A stretch of DNA of 64,000 nucleotides from Cranoglanis bouderius (GCA_023630585.1 CM042555.1:15289501-15353500), one strand, 5' to 3'. Shown: positions 29,686-43,345, counted from the stretch's first letter. Notes: a model not told the origin generated them from the sequence alone. Made by a program: numbers and translations.

Positions 29686-31653
29686 TTAACAATAATACCG
29701 CTCGGCAGAAACGGAAGTCGCAGGCACGCAGAGGTAACGACAAGCAAGCCGATAGAGCTTGGGAAAGCGTCTGACCATCCCGCACCACCACCGAAGTGGG
29801 TCTTCGCTTAGTGGGATAGACAGCTCCTTCCAGTAGAGCTCCAGCTCATCTTCATTCATGGACTCACCGTAGTCATCCCCAAAAATAGAGCTCAGGCACA
29901 TTTTCTTCTGTTTTGGAGCACTGGTGCCATCTTCATTAACAGTACCGCTGTTTTCATCATCATTTGATGGGAGGCTGTGATACAGTGATGCGATGTTGTC
30001 TCGCACAGTCTGTTGCATGTCCACTTGTAGAAAGCGAAGATGCTTGTGTCAAGGGTCGAGTGCAGAGGCAAGCAGTGCTGTACTTCCAGCTTTTTCTGAA
30101 TCCACAGTACCTATTCTTCTCTCCAGTGATGCTGCAACCGTCCCTTTGAACTCGGCCACTTTGCTTGAATCGCCTGCTGCTGGGCAGAGATGCCTATTAT
30201 GGAGAATTTAATGATTAAATAATTTGCAGATAATGGTTAATGATCATATTTATTATTAACACTACAAATTAATATTATATAATAAATTATATATTTGCCT
30301 ATATTTATTTACCTGTTCAGTAAACTTATTGTCATGGGAAACACCTTGGAAACCGACACATATGCCTCGCTACATAAAGCAGTAGTAGCACTTTTTAGAG
30401 ACTCCAGTATGGGTAGCATGGTTTTGATGGTCATCCAGTTCTCATCAGACAACTCCAAAGTTCTGGCCTCTGAAAGTTTGGTGACGGATCTGTCAGAAAA
30501 TACAGCAGCAATCGCCCATCTCTGTTCCTGTAGGTGTCACTGACTGACTTCCAGCGAGTTTTGCAGGACTGTATCAGTTTGTGTTGGGGCAAAGCTTGCA
30601 GTTCTTGCTTTTTTTTTTGAGTGCAACGGTTGCCACAGTGCTATGGTGAAAATGGCTCACCAGACTTGTGCATGCACCAATTAACCATGTCATGGCATTA
30701 GCTTTAAATACATCCATTATTGCTAATTGCAGCGTATGGGCTTAACAACATAAACATCACAATTATGTTAAACATAACAATCAGCATGAGGACTTCATTG
30801 ATAACAGCACACAACAGCAACCAACAAACATAGCTGAATAAAATCTTCTGTGACTATTGAAAAGTACAAAAAAACATGTACCCATACTTAGTCTGAAAAT
30901 AGAAAAAGGTATTGATGCCTCTCTACTTATTAGGCAGGCAACTGACTCCCATTCGAGTAGATCTTTGTTGGCCAGCACTATAGTGCTTGCGTTGTCATGG
31001 ACACAGGCAGTGAGTGACCTTGTGGGTTGTCTAGACCCCAACTACTAATTGCACTTCGGAGGTTCTGCCAAGTTTTCCGTGGTGTGGCACTCATCGAGTG
31101 TGTGGGTCTGTAGTACCCTACTTATGAGTTCGCCTTCAATGACAAAGTGGCATGTTATGGTCATGCAAGATTCTGTTTTTAACGATGTCCAACAATCTGT
31201 TGCTATTGCTACATACTCTGTTTCCTCCATGGTCTTTTTCATATTCACAAGCATGTTTTAATGCGCCAGCTCCAACCTTGACGTGATCATTTTCCGCCCT
31301 GGTATTCTGTATTCTGGCTCAATGAAGTCCATCAGGTTTTGGAAGCCTTCTCCCTCAACAAAACTGCATTATCAGCAGCATGTCTTTTGCGATCATCTTA
31401 GAGATAAGCTCATTTATTTTTTCAGCGCGAATGGGATCACAGCGGCGGCCAGTTGTAGTGAACGACGCGATGGACATTTGCTTGCTTCGGCTAGTCTCTC
31501 CTATGCTAACATCTGCCTGTGATGAATATGGTTACGAATGGCTCCAGTGGAATTATTATATGCCAGTTTGACATGACATAGCTTACATAAAACTTTTCCA
31601 TCTCCTTCTAATTTAAAATACTCCCACACCTTGCTCGTCTTTCGAGTGGTCAT
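29686..31653 (-). pseudogene. hAT transposase with BED zinc finger, disrupted
   Basis: The start at 31653 gives MTTRKTSKVWEYFKLEGDG, followed by a BED finger CKLC...HIHH. A stop follows soon after. Further fragments: EYVAIATDCWTS (first catalytic Asp region) at 31045-31254, CVHDNASTIVLANKDLLEWE (second Asp region) at 30781-31041, and the C-terminal dimerisation domain with DPLRWWCGMVRRFPKLYRLA and PATSVSAER at 29686-30024. This order matches ZBED/Ac-type hAT transposases. At least three frame changes and stops separate the fragments. The dimerisation domain is the best-preserved part. Confidence 0.9.
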
Positions 31654-31951
31654 TTTTGAGCCTGCCGCGACTGACAGAAATAAACACGCATGCGAGATCT
31701 GAGGTAAAGATTTCGTTTCAGCTCAAGATACACTTTTAAAAAATAATGTATTTTTTTTCAAACATTTTATTTTTAATGTTTTATTTTCAAAAATGTTTTT
31801 AAATGTAACATTAAAACAGTAGGCTAATTTGAACTGTAAAATTGTGCGTATTTTTTTTTCATGTAATCGACTATTGATTTCAGGGTCAACTAGTAGCAAC
31901 TGTATCGTTTAGTCGACTAGTCGACTAGACTCGCACATCCCTAGTTCAGAT

Positions 31952-33459
31952 ATATTTTATTGAGCACATTATCAGTAGTAATGCTTCACAAATGAATTCT
32001 AGTAATGTTAAAAAAAAATAAACTAAACATTACTCAGGCATTTAAAAAAGATAACTATGTCAAAAAAGCACTAAAAAGATAGTATATTTATAAGCATTAC
32101 TTAGTAAAAATTTACAAACAAAAACTGAGTTAGATTTACTTGAAATGGAGTATTTTAAAGTAAACTTTACTTGAGAATTCCTCATTTCAGACACCAAGAA
32201 TTGTGTTCAGCCTTTACTTGAAAACATGCCCTGTTAAATTTACTAGGAATTTCTAAGTGAAAATTGTTTCCTAGCTTTTTTCGAGTAAATCCTACTAAAT
32301 CCTACTATTTTTTTCAGTGTAGTTGTGTACACAAATTGTTGGAGCATGAGATAAAACAATAAAATGCAATAAAAAAATAGGAAGTACTATTTAATAGACT
32401 GCCAAGAATTGAGGGTGAAAGCTATATTGTTAAATTAATCCAAATTTGCAGTCATATGATGATTAGAACTATTATTTTTCATTTTTCATGTTTAGACTGT
32501 GGTTGCCATGGGATCAGCCAGAGTTACAGTTGAAAATAACTCAGATAGATGTGAGCGTCTCAGATTTACAATCATTGAATGAGTAGTTATGACCCTTAAA
32601 AATGTATACCTTGTTGGTGTTATAACCTGCAACTGTATGCCATGACTCTACACAAAATAATCGATAATATTGAAGTGGTGGGAAAATCAATATTGCTTTA
32701 GGAAGATCAAGGAGCTATCAAAACAAATCCAGAACAAAGTTCTGGAAAAGTATAAGATAATATCACAAATTTAGTATTTTTTGTGGAATTTTAAACATTC
32801 CACAGAGCAGCATTAAATGCATTATTTAAAAAATAGAAAGAAGATGACACAACAGCGACATACCATTGTACCTTGGTAAAACTCACAAATCCATGCATGT
32901 ACAGTAAACCTTATGCTTACTGGTGCTGCTTTATTCATGTTTACAGAATTGAACATAAGTGAGTTAAATTATATTATATTATACCCCATGTTCAAAACTA
33001 CTGGAAGCACATATCTATTGATCTAATTAGAAAGCAATTACAGATTGGAGCTGTTTAGGGATTTAGGACTCTGGGATTTCCTGGGTGGTCAGAATAGTCT
33101 CTATTTCTATGGATTTCTTCATTTCACCTGCACCTGTACTTTGTAAGAGAATTGGAAATTGTTCCACAGAGGTGGCTGAAGCTAACACACAACTGTGACA
33201 GTGCACATATACTGTACACATATCAACAGTGCACACAAGTGGAACCCCCCTGTCTGATTACTGCTCCATGAATTTATAGCTAGTGCTTTTATTTTTGGTA
33301 TGGCTGAGGGATCATTCACTGTGCCCTGTGAGTAGTTCACTTGCTACTCTCCACTTAGAGCACTTGGAGTTGGATCCTACAGACAACCCATGCACAGGTA
33401 AACATAATTAACTATGAATAGTAATTTTGTAGCAAACATTCACTGAAAGCACATATGTA
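31952..33459. other. intergenic, no gene identified
   Basis: A TTTTTTTCAGTGTAG motif at about 32310-32325 resembles the terminus of a CACTA-like or similar element, with no partner found. No coding signal was recognised. Confidence 0.4.
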
Positions 33460-34579
33460 TAACCGTGGCCAAAAGTTTTGAGAATGACACAAATATTAAT
33501 TTTCACAAAGTCTACTGCTTCAGTGTTTTTAGATCTTTTTGTCAGATGTTACTAACTGTTACTGAAGTATAATCACAAGCATTTCATAAGTGTCAATGGC
33601 TTTTATTGGCAATTACATGAAGTTTATGCAAAGAGTCAATATTTGCAGTGCTGACCCTTCTTTTTCAAAACCTCTACAATTCGCCCTGGCATGCTGTCAA
33701 TCAACTTCTGGGCCACATCCTGACTGATGGCAGCCCATTCTTGCATAATCAATGGTTGGAGTTTGTCAGAGTTTGTGTGTTTTTGTTTGTCCACCTGCCT
33801 CTTGAGGATTGACCACAGTCCAATGCCTGTACTTTTTGCAGAATAGCAGTCTGTCCCTGATGTTTTTCCTGGAGAGAAGTGGCTTCTTTGCTGCCCTTCT
33901 TGACACCAGGCCATCCTTCAAAAGTCTTCACCTTACTGTGCGTGCAGACACACTCACACCTGCCTGCTGCAATTCCTGAGCAAGCTCTGCACTGGTGGTG
34001 CCCCGATCCCGCAGCTGAATCAACTTTAGGAGACGGTCCTGGCGGTTGCTGGACTTTCTTGGGCGCCCTGAAGCCTTCTTCACAACAGTTGAACCTCTCT
34101 CCTTGAAGGTCTTGATGATCCGATAAATGGTTGATTTAGGTGCAATCTTACTAGCAGCAATATCCTTGCAATGATTGCTGCACGTGTTTCCTTGCAGGTA
34201 ACCATAGTTAACAGAGGAAGAACAATAATTTAAAGCACCACCCTCCTTTTAAAGCTTCCAGTCTGTTATTCTAACTCAATCAGCATGAGAGAGTGATCTC
34301 CAGCCTTGTCCTCATTAACACTCTCACCTGTGTTAACGAGAGAATTACTGACATGATGTCAGCTGGTCCTTTTGTGGAAGGGCTGAAATGCAGTGGACAT
34401 GTTTTTTTGGGATTAAGTTCATTTTCATGGCAAAGAGGGACTTTGAAATTAATTGCAATTCATCTGATCACTCTTCATAACATTCTGGAGTATATGCAAA
34501 TTGCCATCATAAAAACTGAGGCAGCAGACTTTGTAAAAGTTAATATTTGTGTCATTCTCAGAACTTTTGGCCACGGCTG
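33460..34579 (-). mobile_element. DD35E Tc1-like element, copy C (internally deleted)
   Basis: Both inverted ends (ACCGTGGCCAAAAGTTTTG and CTTTTGGCCACGGCTG) and flanking TAs are present, but the copy is 1.12 kb instead of about 1.56 kb. The internal hairpin persists with one stem substitution. Confidence 0.92.
33636..34205 (-). pseudogene. Tc1-like transposase lacking its catalytic core (copy C)
   Basis: The N-terminal half and the C-terminal tail (SQDVAQKLIDSMPGRI) survive. A deletion at about 33812 joins the YRDW region directly to WSILKRQVDKQK, removing the first Asp, second Asp and Glu blocks (about 425 bases compared with copy D). A second deletion of about 24 bases removes the FTGKDI part of the first HTH. 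It cannot catalyse transposition but retains ends a related transposase could bind. Confidence 0.88.
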
Positions 34580-34581
34580 TA

Positions 34582-35099
34582 GTCAGTACCTAGCACTGAT
34601 TAAAATGAATTTTATATCCAGTCTGAAAAGTAACATTAAAGAGATTAGTCTGCATATGAGTAGTCTTTACCTAAAATGTATTATTATAAATGTAGTACAT
34701 TGTGTGAACGTGTATAGTGAGAGATTTTTGGAGTTTGTTTGTTCTCAAAGAAATACTGCTTTTCCCCCCTCTGGCTTTACTTTATCTGACTTTTTTTATT
34801 AAGCTACTGAACATCCAAATGTAAAAATTGACATTTATAATGTTATGAAGTTAAACACAATAATGCAAAATTATTGTTTTACAAGTTATTACCCTTTCTT
34901 TTTAAAGATTTTAAGTATGTCATGTGTCTGACCCAGCACAGCCTAAAATGGAGCTGCAAGTTTCTGATGTCAGTCTTCTCCTTCTGAAGTTCTTATCCTT
35001 CATATCAGTCAAGTGCTGCTCAAGACCTGTTTTACCCACTAGCAGTAATCTTCCATGCTTATTTCAGAATAGTAATATAGTAATTTTTGTAATGGGTAA
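34582..35099. other. spacer, nothing recognisable
   Basis: No coding or repeat signal was recognised between Tc1 copy C and the next relic. Confidence 0.4.
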
Positions 35100-35109
35100 T
35101 AGTAATAGT

Positions 35110-36480
35110 AATTTTATTAGGAACACCATATATGTGCTAAACTGGATTCAGATTTGATGACTGGGGATGGCACTGAAATTTACTGAACTCATTTTCATTT
35201 GCTTTGTGACCTTCTGCATTATTTTGTACGATATAAGATGGGTAAATCGTGGCCATATAGGGTTGAATGTGGTCAGCAACAATAGGTTGTGGTATTCAAA
35301 TAATGCTTGAGTGCTATTAAGGGCTCCAGTGTCTGCCAAGAAATCATTACACCACCACCAGCAGCCTAAACTGTTAACACAAAGCAGGCTGGGTCCATGA
35401 ATTCATGCTGTTGACACCATATTTTGACCATAACATCTGCATGTCACAGCAGAAATTGAACATTTATCAAACCAGGTGATATGTTTCCAATCTTTAACTG
35501 TCCAGTTTTGATTAACCTATGCCCACTGTAGACTCAGATTCCTGTTCTTGGCAGACAGGAGTAGAACCCGATGTGGTCTTCTGTTGTTGTAGCCCATCCC
35601 CCTCAAGGTTCAATGTGCATTTCTGCTCACCACAGTTGAAAAGATTGGTTATTTGAGTTACTGTAGCCTTCCTGTAAACTCAAACCAGTCTGGCCATCTT
35701 CCTCTGACCTCTCTCATCATCAAGGCACCATTCTCTGTAAACTCTAGAGTAGGGCTGGGCGGTATGACGGTATATTCCGTTACCACAGAATAAAATGTCT
35801 ACCATTACAGATTTTTCTATTCCGTGTATACCGCAAAATGTGAATAAGTGGGCGTGGTTAACTGCGCAGCGCTCCTACACGTGAGAACGATCGAGAAGCT
35901 GTACATAAGAGTAGTTGTGAGAGGAAAAACACGAGAAAGATAAGCATGCTGGTGAAGAAGTCCCACAAACCAATCCTGAGCAGGAGGAGGAACTTGTTAT
36001 GAAAAGAGGCGCGACATCGGTGGTATGGACGTGGTTCGGGTTTACAAAATCTGACAAAGAGCAGAAAAATGTTATTTGCAAACTGTGTCATGCAAATGTT
36101 CCCGCTAGCAGCGGTAGCACAAGTAACCTGTTTTATCATTTTAAAATTAAAGCATTATTAGCATACAATTGATTTACAGTTGATTTACCAGAATGACTAT
36201 TTTTTTACGTGATATATATCGTTACCATGAAATAAAATTACTCATTCCGTGAAATAGATTTTTGGTCATACCGCCCACCCCTACTCTAGAGACTAATGTG
36301 TGTAAAAATCTCAGACGAGCAGTTTCTGGAATATTTAAACCAGCCTGTCTGGCACCAACAATCATGCCAAATTCATTGAGATCACATTTTATCCTTATTC
36401 TGATTAACATTAACTGAAGCTCTTGATTTGATTTTATGCATTGTGTCGTTGCCACGTGATTACATAATTGGATAATTTAA
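35110..36480 (-). pseudogene. Tc1-like relic with a nested hAT insertion
   Basis: Minus-strand remnants: KCDLNEFGMIVGARQAGLNI near 36290-36400 (first HTH), then, after the nested insertion, the region at 35480-35740 corresponding to RADRKATV, NRNLRLQWAQ and NWTVKDWK-type readings, a WSDE-like block, and a GGGGVM strand near 35350. The left end shows TTATTAGGAACACCATATATG, typical of this family's terminus; the right end has decayed. It is out of frame in several places. Confidence 0.7.
35750..36283 (+). mobile_element. non-autonomous hAT element nested in a Tc1 relic
   Basis: Termini TAGGGCTGGGCGGTATGAC at 35750 and GTCATACCGCCCACCCCTA ending at 36283 are inverted with one mismatch. They are flanked by CTCTAGAG at 35742-35749 and 36284-36291, a perfect 8-bp duplication. 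Internally, plus-strand positions of about 35990-36135 read a BED-finger start: GATSVVWTWFGFTKSDKEQK and CKLCHANV with a YHFK end. This is a deletion derivative of a BED-type hAT element that kept only the beginning of its transposase. Confidence 0.92.
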
Positions 36481-36549
36481 TAGTTTCACATTTTATTTCA
36501 CATTAATGAACTCAAAACATTCTCTATTTAGCTTGATATAAAGTGAGTG

Positions 36550-37650
36550 TGGCACCTCAATGTGCTGTGAAAAAGTGTTTGCCTCATCCTGATTTCTTCT
36601 GTTTTTGTGTATGTCTCATACTAAATAGTTTTAGATCTTCAAACGAAATACAACATAAAACAAAAGCAACCTGAGTAAACACACAATACAGTTTTTATTT
36701 TATTATTTTTTTTACTGAAGCAAAAAAAAGTGACCCAACTCCTATCACACATGGGAAAAACTAATTGCCCCCTTAAACTTAAAATCTGTTTGTGCCACCT
36801 TTAGCAGCAATAACTGTGACCAAACATTTCCGATAACTTGAGATCAGTCTTTTACAGCACTGTGGTGGAATTTTGGCCCACTCTTTTTTGCAGAACTGCT
36901 TTAGAGTTCAGCGACATTGGAGGGTTTTCGAGCATGAACTGCCTGTTTACAGCATCTCAGTTGGTTCAAGTCAGGACTTGGCCACTCCAAAACTTAAATT
37001 TAGCTTTTTTTTAACCATTCAGAGGTGGATTTACTCCTATGCTAAGCAGAATTCATGTTTCCCTCAGTTATTGCCAGTTGCCCAGGCCCTGAAGCAGCAA
37101 AGCATCCCCACACCATCACACTACCATCACCATGCTTGACCGTAGGTACAATGTTCTTTTTGTGGAATTCTGAGTTCCAGATGTAACGGGACACCTGTCT
37201 TCCAAACAGTTCCACTTTCTCTTTAGTCCACAGAACATTCTCCCAAAAGGTTTGAGGATCATCAAGGTGTGTTTTGGCAAAATTCAGAAGAGCCTTAATG
37301 TTCTTCTGGGTTCACAGTATTTTTCACCTTGCCACTCTTCCTTGGATGCCATTTTTGCCCAGTGTCTTTCTGATAGTGGAGTCATGAACAGTGACCATTA
37401 TTGATCCAAGAGAGGCCTGTAGTTCCTTTGATGTTGGCCTTGGCTCTTTTGTGTCTTCCTGGATGAATCGTTGCTGTGCTCTTGGAGGAATTTTGGAAGG
37501 TCATCCACTTCTGTTTACTACTGTGCTGAGTTTTTCCATTTGGAGATAATGGCTCTCACTGTGGTTCTTTGGAGTCCCAGAGCCTTTGGAATAGCTTTGT
37601 AACCCTTCCCAGACTGATGTATTTCAATCACCTTGTTTGTTACATTCCAG
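36550..37650 (-). pseudogene. Tc1-like transposase relic
   Basis: The left flank carries GCTGTGAAAAAGTGTTTGCC, a common fish Tc1 terminus; the right terminus was not found. Minus-strand remnants in several frames: KGYKAIPKALGL near 37590, a GRPSK-like linker near 37490, NFAKTHLDDPQTFWENVLW and DKEKVELFGRQ near 37190-37270, and the TVKHGDGSVMVWG block near 37110-37140. Past about 36870 only eroded C-terminal sequence remains. Confidence 0.75.
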
Positions 37651-38408
37651 AAAGATCAGAAAAATTCACTGGACATGCTAGCAGTCTATTATAAAACTGG
37701 AACACACTTGCAATGTACAGAAACATTTTCCTCAACAACAAAAAAAAAAAAACAGAGAAAAAGGAGGAAAATGTGTCTACCTTTTCCTGTTCCCAAACAT
37801 CCTGGGCTAGGTTAAAGTCTTTTTGTGCATTTTTCAGTTGTAGTTGGGGTGAGAATTTTGCTGAACCATGGCAATCCTACACATGAGCTTTGAAGAGCTG
37901 TTGTTTAAAGTTTAATGTTAAAGCGCTCACACATTTTTTTGTCTGTTTCATCTGACAGGATTTCTAAAAACAAACAGTGTATCTATGGTATATGTGGCAG
38001 GGTTTTAAAAAAAAATAATAATAACATTTCCGGTACAAACTACACTCACTTCCAGTTTAGATCAAAGTACGAAAACAGATATAATTATTTTGAGCACTAA
38101 ACAGATACAAATACAGGCATTGTATTATATATACTTTACACATAATTAATATATGGTAATATCTCAGCAGAAACCAATAATGCTAAACTTTAATTACTGT
38201 GATATTTTGTTATAATACTGAATAACTATAAAGCTTTTTGGGGCATTTTTGTCTTCTAAGTAAAAATTAGATGTTGAAAAATGTTAAAGAAAGAATATTA
38301 GGCAAAGCATATTTGTAGGTTATGGGTAAATACAGTGCTAGTACACTAATTTAGTGTTTTATTTGTGTTTATCATAGAAATTTGAAGTCTGATGGATGTA
38401 GGCTATGA
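37651..38408. other. region upstream of the PRR33-like exon
   Basis: Contains a poly-A run at 37739-37751 and AT-rich sequence. It presumably includes intron or promoter of the PRR33-like gene, but no upstream exon was identified. Confidence 0.4.
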
Positions 38409-41400
38409 TGGGAAGCCTCTAGTTCTCTCCCAATACCCTCCTCCCCCCCCCCTGTTAAGCTGTTAAAGAAAAATGTCAAGAAGAAAGCAGGCACCTTCAC
38501 TCAGACACCCATCTTGTTTCGATCAAGCCTGTCACCTGTGACTGAGGCCAATCCAGATGAGGAGCACAGTGATCTCAGTACTTCCACGACAACCACAGAG
38601 ATATGTTTGGACATTCGGACCCTAAACTCAACTATTGCTCAAGAGACAATGCCCCTCTGCAGTGCTCTTGACTCACACACTTCTTCTGTCAGTTCCTTCT
38701 ACCACCACTGCAGCTCCCCTTACCTCAATTCCTCTTGTAGTACTCACAACAACTCAACACCCATTCTGCCCTTGCATACATACTCGCATCCTGATCCACC
38801 CTTTGACCACCAAATAGCCCCACTTTATACATGCACGTCTTTTCCATTTGATGATGCCACTGAGCTGGCCACAGACTCAGATCCTGCTCCAGATAGGCCT
38901 AAGCCTAACATTACCTAGTGTTTTACAGACCCCTAACAATACACAAGTAAAAGAACAAGAATTCTCTGTACCATATACTTTTGCTCAGAGATTAAGTCCT
39001 TCTGTACCTACCTATTTGGACTCAGAAATGTCAACCTTGGCTCCAGGTCTGCCTTCTGTTGCATATTTGGACCCAGGCTGTGTTCTTCCCTTGGTCCAGG
39101 AAACAACAAGCCAGTGTTCTAGACATGGACCTAAAAGTACTTTGTGTCCACTGGGTAGTCACAAGCTTTTTGCAGATAATCATGTCATGGAAACAATTCT
39201 CAAGGACTTGTGTATGCAACATGATACTACTCCCAAGATTTTAAAACTAGAGAACTCATCAAATTTTCCACAAAATAAGGCTTATACTTCATTTTATGAA
39301 ACATCAGATCCATCATTCGAGAACAAAAGCAGATCCAATTCAACATGGACATCTATATATACTACCACAGGATCCAACATAGTAACCTCAGGTGTTAAAG
39401 GATACGCAACATCACAGAACAATTCTAGAGAAAAAACACTCACAGATGTAACCAGGGAAAAAAAACAACTGATGACTTCAATTCTACTACTCTTTTATCT
39501 ACTTCACTCCTTGCCTTTTCCTCATCCAAGGAAGCGTCCAACTCTGTTGCACACACTCAGGGAAGAAAACCGATCAAGAATCACAAACCAGTATCCCCTA
39601 TGTCCATTAATGTAAAAAGTTCACTTCAGACAATTAATGATAATAATCCAGAAGCAAGTGTAGAGGTTAAAGGATGTATTCTACACCACATGGACTGCTT
39701 TGTTTGGATGCTGAAGTAAATCATTCTATTTTAAAAGCACATTCTAAGGAGTACTTAATTAAAAAACTCTCAACTTTTTCAACTGCAGCTTGTGCAACAA
39801 ATTCTTGTGGAGTGCCTGACTCCACATCTATGCATGGGTATCAAATGCTCAAAACTGAGACATTAACCACTGCTCCCTATACTTACAGTGCCTTAAGCAC
39901 TCCTGTCTATTGTGTACACCAACCTTCAGCAAGATATTTTGGTGAACAAAGGCCTAATGTTGCACACATTCAGTCTAACATACCTAAAATTAATTCAACA
40001 CACTATGGATTAACACCAGCAGGATGTATTACTTATTTTGGAATCCAAAGCAACACCTTTAACAATACTTTGGAATCTCTCCTTAAAACACCTTATGATC
40101 CTAAACATTTTCCTTCAAAATCACCAGCTGGAATATCACATGATACATCTTTCCTACAAACTATTTCCAATTATCTCAAGTCTGGCATCTTAGAAACTCT
40201 TATGCCACAAATTTCTAGACTACAAATGCCAATGTCAGATTCATCTGAAATGACACTGGCTATAGGTTCTACAAATATTCCAAGTAATCAGGCAAAGACA
40301 CAAATTCCTGACTTGCTAAAGATACAAACTGTCAAAACCCCTAGCACAGATAAGCAAGAGGCTAAATCTGCAATAGTTGTTAGTCAGTCATCAGCATGCC
40401 ATGGAAAACAAGCTGCAACCATTAGAAACTCCTCCAATTTTGCAAGTACTGGCACGTCTTCTGCTTTGACATATGGTGAAATAAAGCCAACTTATCCTTT
40501 TCCAAAGGCACAACCACATATTACAAACCCAAATATAGCTGGATTATCAACAAAAAACATATCAGTGCAAAATATTACACTTCAAACAGCAGGGATAGCG
40601 AATGTATTGAAATCTACATATCAAACAGAAAATATTTATCCTGTGCTAATAGGATTTTCACAAGTTTCTTCACAGTCCAAATAAGGCTCTGTACCTTCGG
40701 AGACAAACCATACAACTATGCATATTTCCAGTACAGGCTATCTGACCGGAAACCCTTCCAGAATCATATCACTGGACAATATGACATCAGTAAAAAACTC
40801 CAAGTAAACTCATTACAAGGCCAATTACCAGTATTAAAGAATCTCCGGTCCCAGTCAAACACAAACACACTGTTACAAGTATTCAAGACCCCATTAAAGT
40901 TGACACTGAAGTCAAAGGAAAAAATGATAGTAAATCCGATATAAAATCAATTGCCAGTTCTGCAGTCAAGAAAGTTGTCCAACCCCTAAATGACAAAAAC
41001 TTCATTTTAAAACCCTTAACATACTCATCACATGCAGGTTTTATAAAGCCAAATAGTACAGAAAATAAACTTTCAAGCCAGCTGCTAAACAAACCAGAAT
41101 TTCTCACACCCTCTACAACTACTGACATAGAACAAATTGATCAATTAAAATGTACCACAGAATTAAAAGCACAAATGAATGATAATGAATTCACATTTAG
41201 TACCAGTGCTAAAGTCTCTTACGTTGTAACTGATTTCTCTAAGTCCCAAGAGTCAGACTTCGGAAGAGATCCCACCACTAATATTCAGATTACAACTTAC
41301 AACACAAGAGAGGTGCCTTGGGGTCTAAAGAGAAAGGTCAGTGGTTGGTCCCTACTGAAGAAACACATGATAGTGGATCCTGAACCGTCAAAGTTTCCAG

Positions 41401-41720
41401 AGCCAGAAAGAGAGAATGACAAACATTCCCACAAAGACAGTAACACAACTGGTAATGACAAGTATGTTGATGCTGAAGAGGAATCTGCCATTCATGAAGT
41501 GAGGAAAAAGGAAGAGAGCCCCAGAGCACTCAAAATGTGGGATGCTGTACTCTTCCAGATGTTCTCCACTAAGGAGAAAATAATGAAACAGATCAATGCC
41601 AAGGAATTTAAAACAGAAAAAGGTAAGATATCAAAGAACAACTCGCTGGATATCCAATCATTTGTTCATCGCCTGCCAGTCCTTCTTTATAGCCCACGCT
41701 TTGATGCCTGGAAGCTATAA
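38409..41720 (+). pseudogene. prr33: PRR33-like low-complexity protein gene, reading frame broken
   Basis: A long plus-strand coding region changes frame: 38409 to about 38900, 38900-39460, 39460-39665, 39670-40790 (with a TAA at 40682-40684), and 40797-41720. Two switches fall at A-runs (39458-39465 and 40792-40797). The N-terminus has SSPPPVKLLKKNVKKKAG and TQTPILFRSSLSPVTEAN. The middle is Ser/Thr/Pro/Asn-rich, low complexity. The conserved C-terminus has VSGWSLLKKHMIVDPEPSKF and SPRALKMWDAVLFQMFSTKE, then a stop at 41718. The GW-LKKH and MWDA-L blocks match my memory of PRR33, and the position divergent from tnnt3 fits the mammalian LSP1-PRR33-TNNT3 order. The molecular function is unknown to me. 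The breaks may be true decay or homopolymer indels in the assembly; I cannot tell which. Confidence 0.6.
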
Positions 41721-42546
<826 letters not shown>

Positions 42547-43345
42547 ATGATCTGTGAGATACTGGTCTTCGCCTCAAGACATCCTGTGTTCCTGGGATAT
42601 CCTCCAGAGCCACCACAACCCTGACCAGGACAAAATGGTTACTTCAAGCATATGCTGTAAAACAAAATGTGTTGTTTGTTTGTTTTTGTTTTTTTTTTAT
42701 TTAGCAACGTTTTGATTTGGGATTATTAGTATGCAAAGACTGTAATAATCTACTCATAAATTAAGGTTGCCATAAGAGTTTTATTATTAATGTTGATTTA
42801 CTAAAATGGTTATGTAACTAACAATAATCGAAGTTGTCTAAACCTGTATATTTTATTATTTTTAATTACTAAAAACTAAAAAATTTAAAGCAATCAATTA
42901 TATTTTTGTATTCACATCCAGCCAATGTTTCATGTGTCCAGAGAAATTATCCTCACACTTCCTCAAACATTTGTTAGCCTTCAGATGAGAAGGGAAGAGC
43001 TAGGTAGAGTTTATTTATTTATTTGTTTGTTTATTTATTTATTTATTTTTGAAGTGCACTTCAGAGTAAACCCAATTAAACATAATGTACAAAGTATTCT
43101 TCAGAGTAAACCCAATGTAATACATGAACTTACAATTATGCTTTTTGTGCCAATTTAGTCCAAAGCAAGTACAGAACATAGATTGCCTATGAATTAGTAA
43201 ACTCTATGTATACTTTCAGTATACTATAATCCTGTACTGTTGTGGAAAAATTACTCAGATGAGAATTTGAAATCATGTTTATTTCAGCACATCCAATGAT
43301 TCACAGATAGCTCAGAGGCTGCACTCAATTGAAATTGTGCAAACC
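42547..43345. other. intergenic, no gene
   Basis: Includes a (TTTA)n run at 43010-43048 and two short direct repeats of TTCAGAGTAAACCCAAT near 43061 and 43099. No gene was recognised. Confidence 0.45.

Larger units (their letters stand above)
29000..31943 (-). mobile_element. hAT transposon with perfect 8-bp target duplication
   Basis: The termini are TAGGGATATGCG at 29000 and CGCACATCCCTA ending at 31943. They are inverted with one mismatch and bounded by GTTCAGAT at 28992-28999 and 31944-31951. An 8-bp duplication and TAGGG termini are diagnostic of hAT elements. At 2.94 kb it is near the usual autonomous length and carries remnants of all transposase domains in order on the minus strand. 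A GTCGACTAGTCGACTAG motif lies just inside the right end. Confidence 0.93.

Noticed and set aside
29623..31571. Plus-strand frames such as 30295-30543 as host genes
   Set aside because: They are antisense to recognisable hAT transposase fragments.
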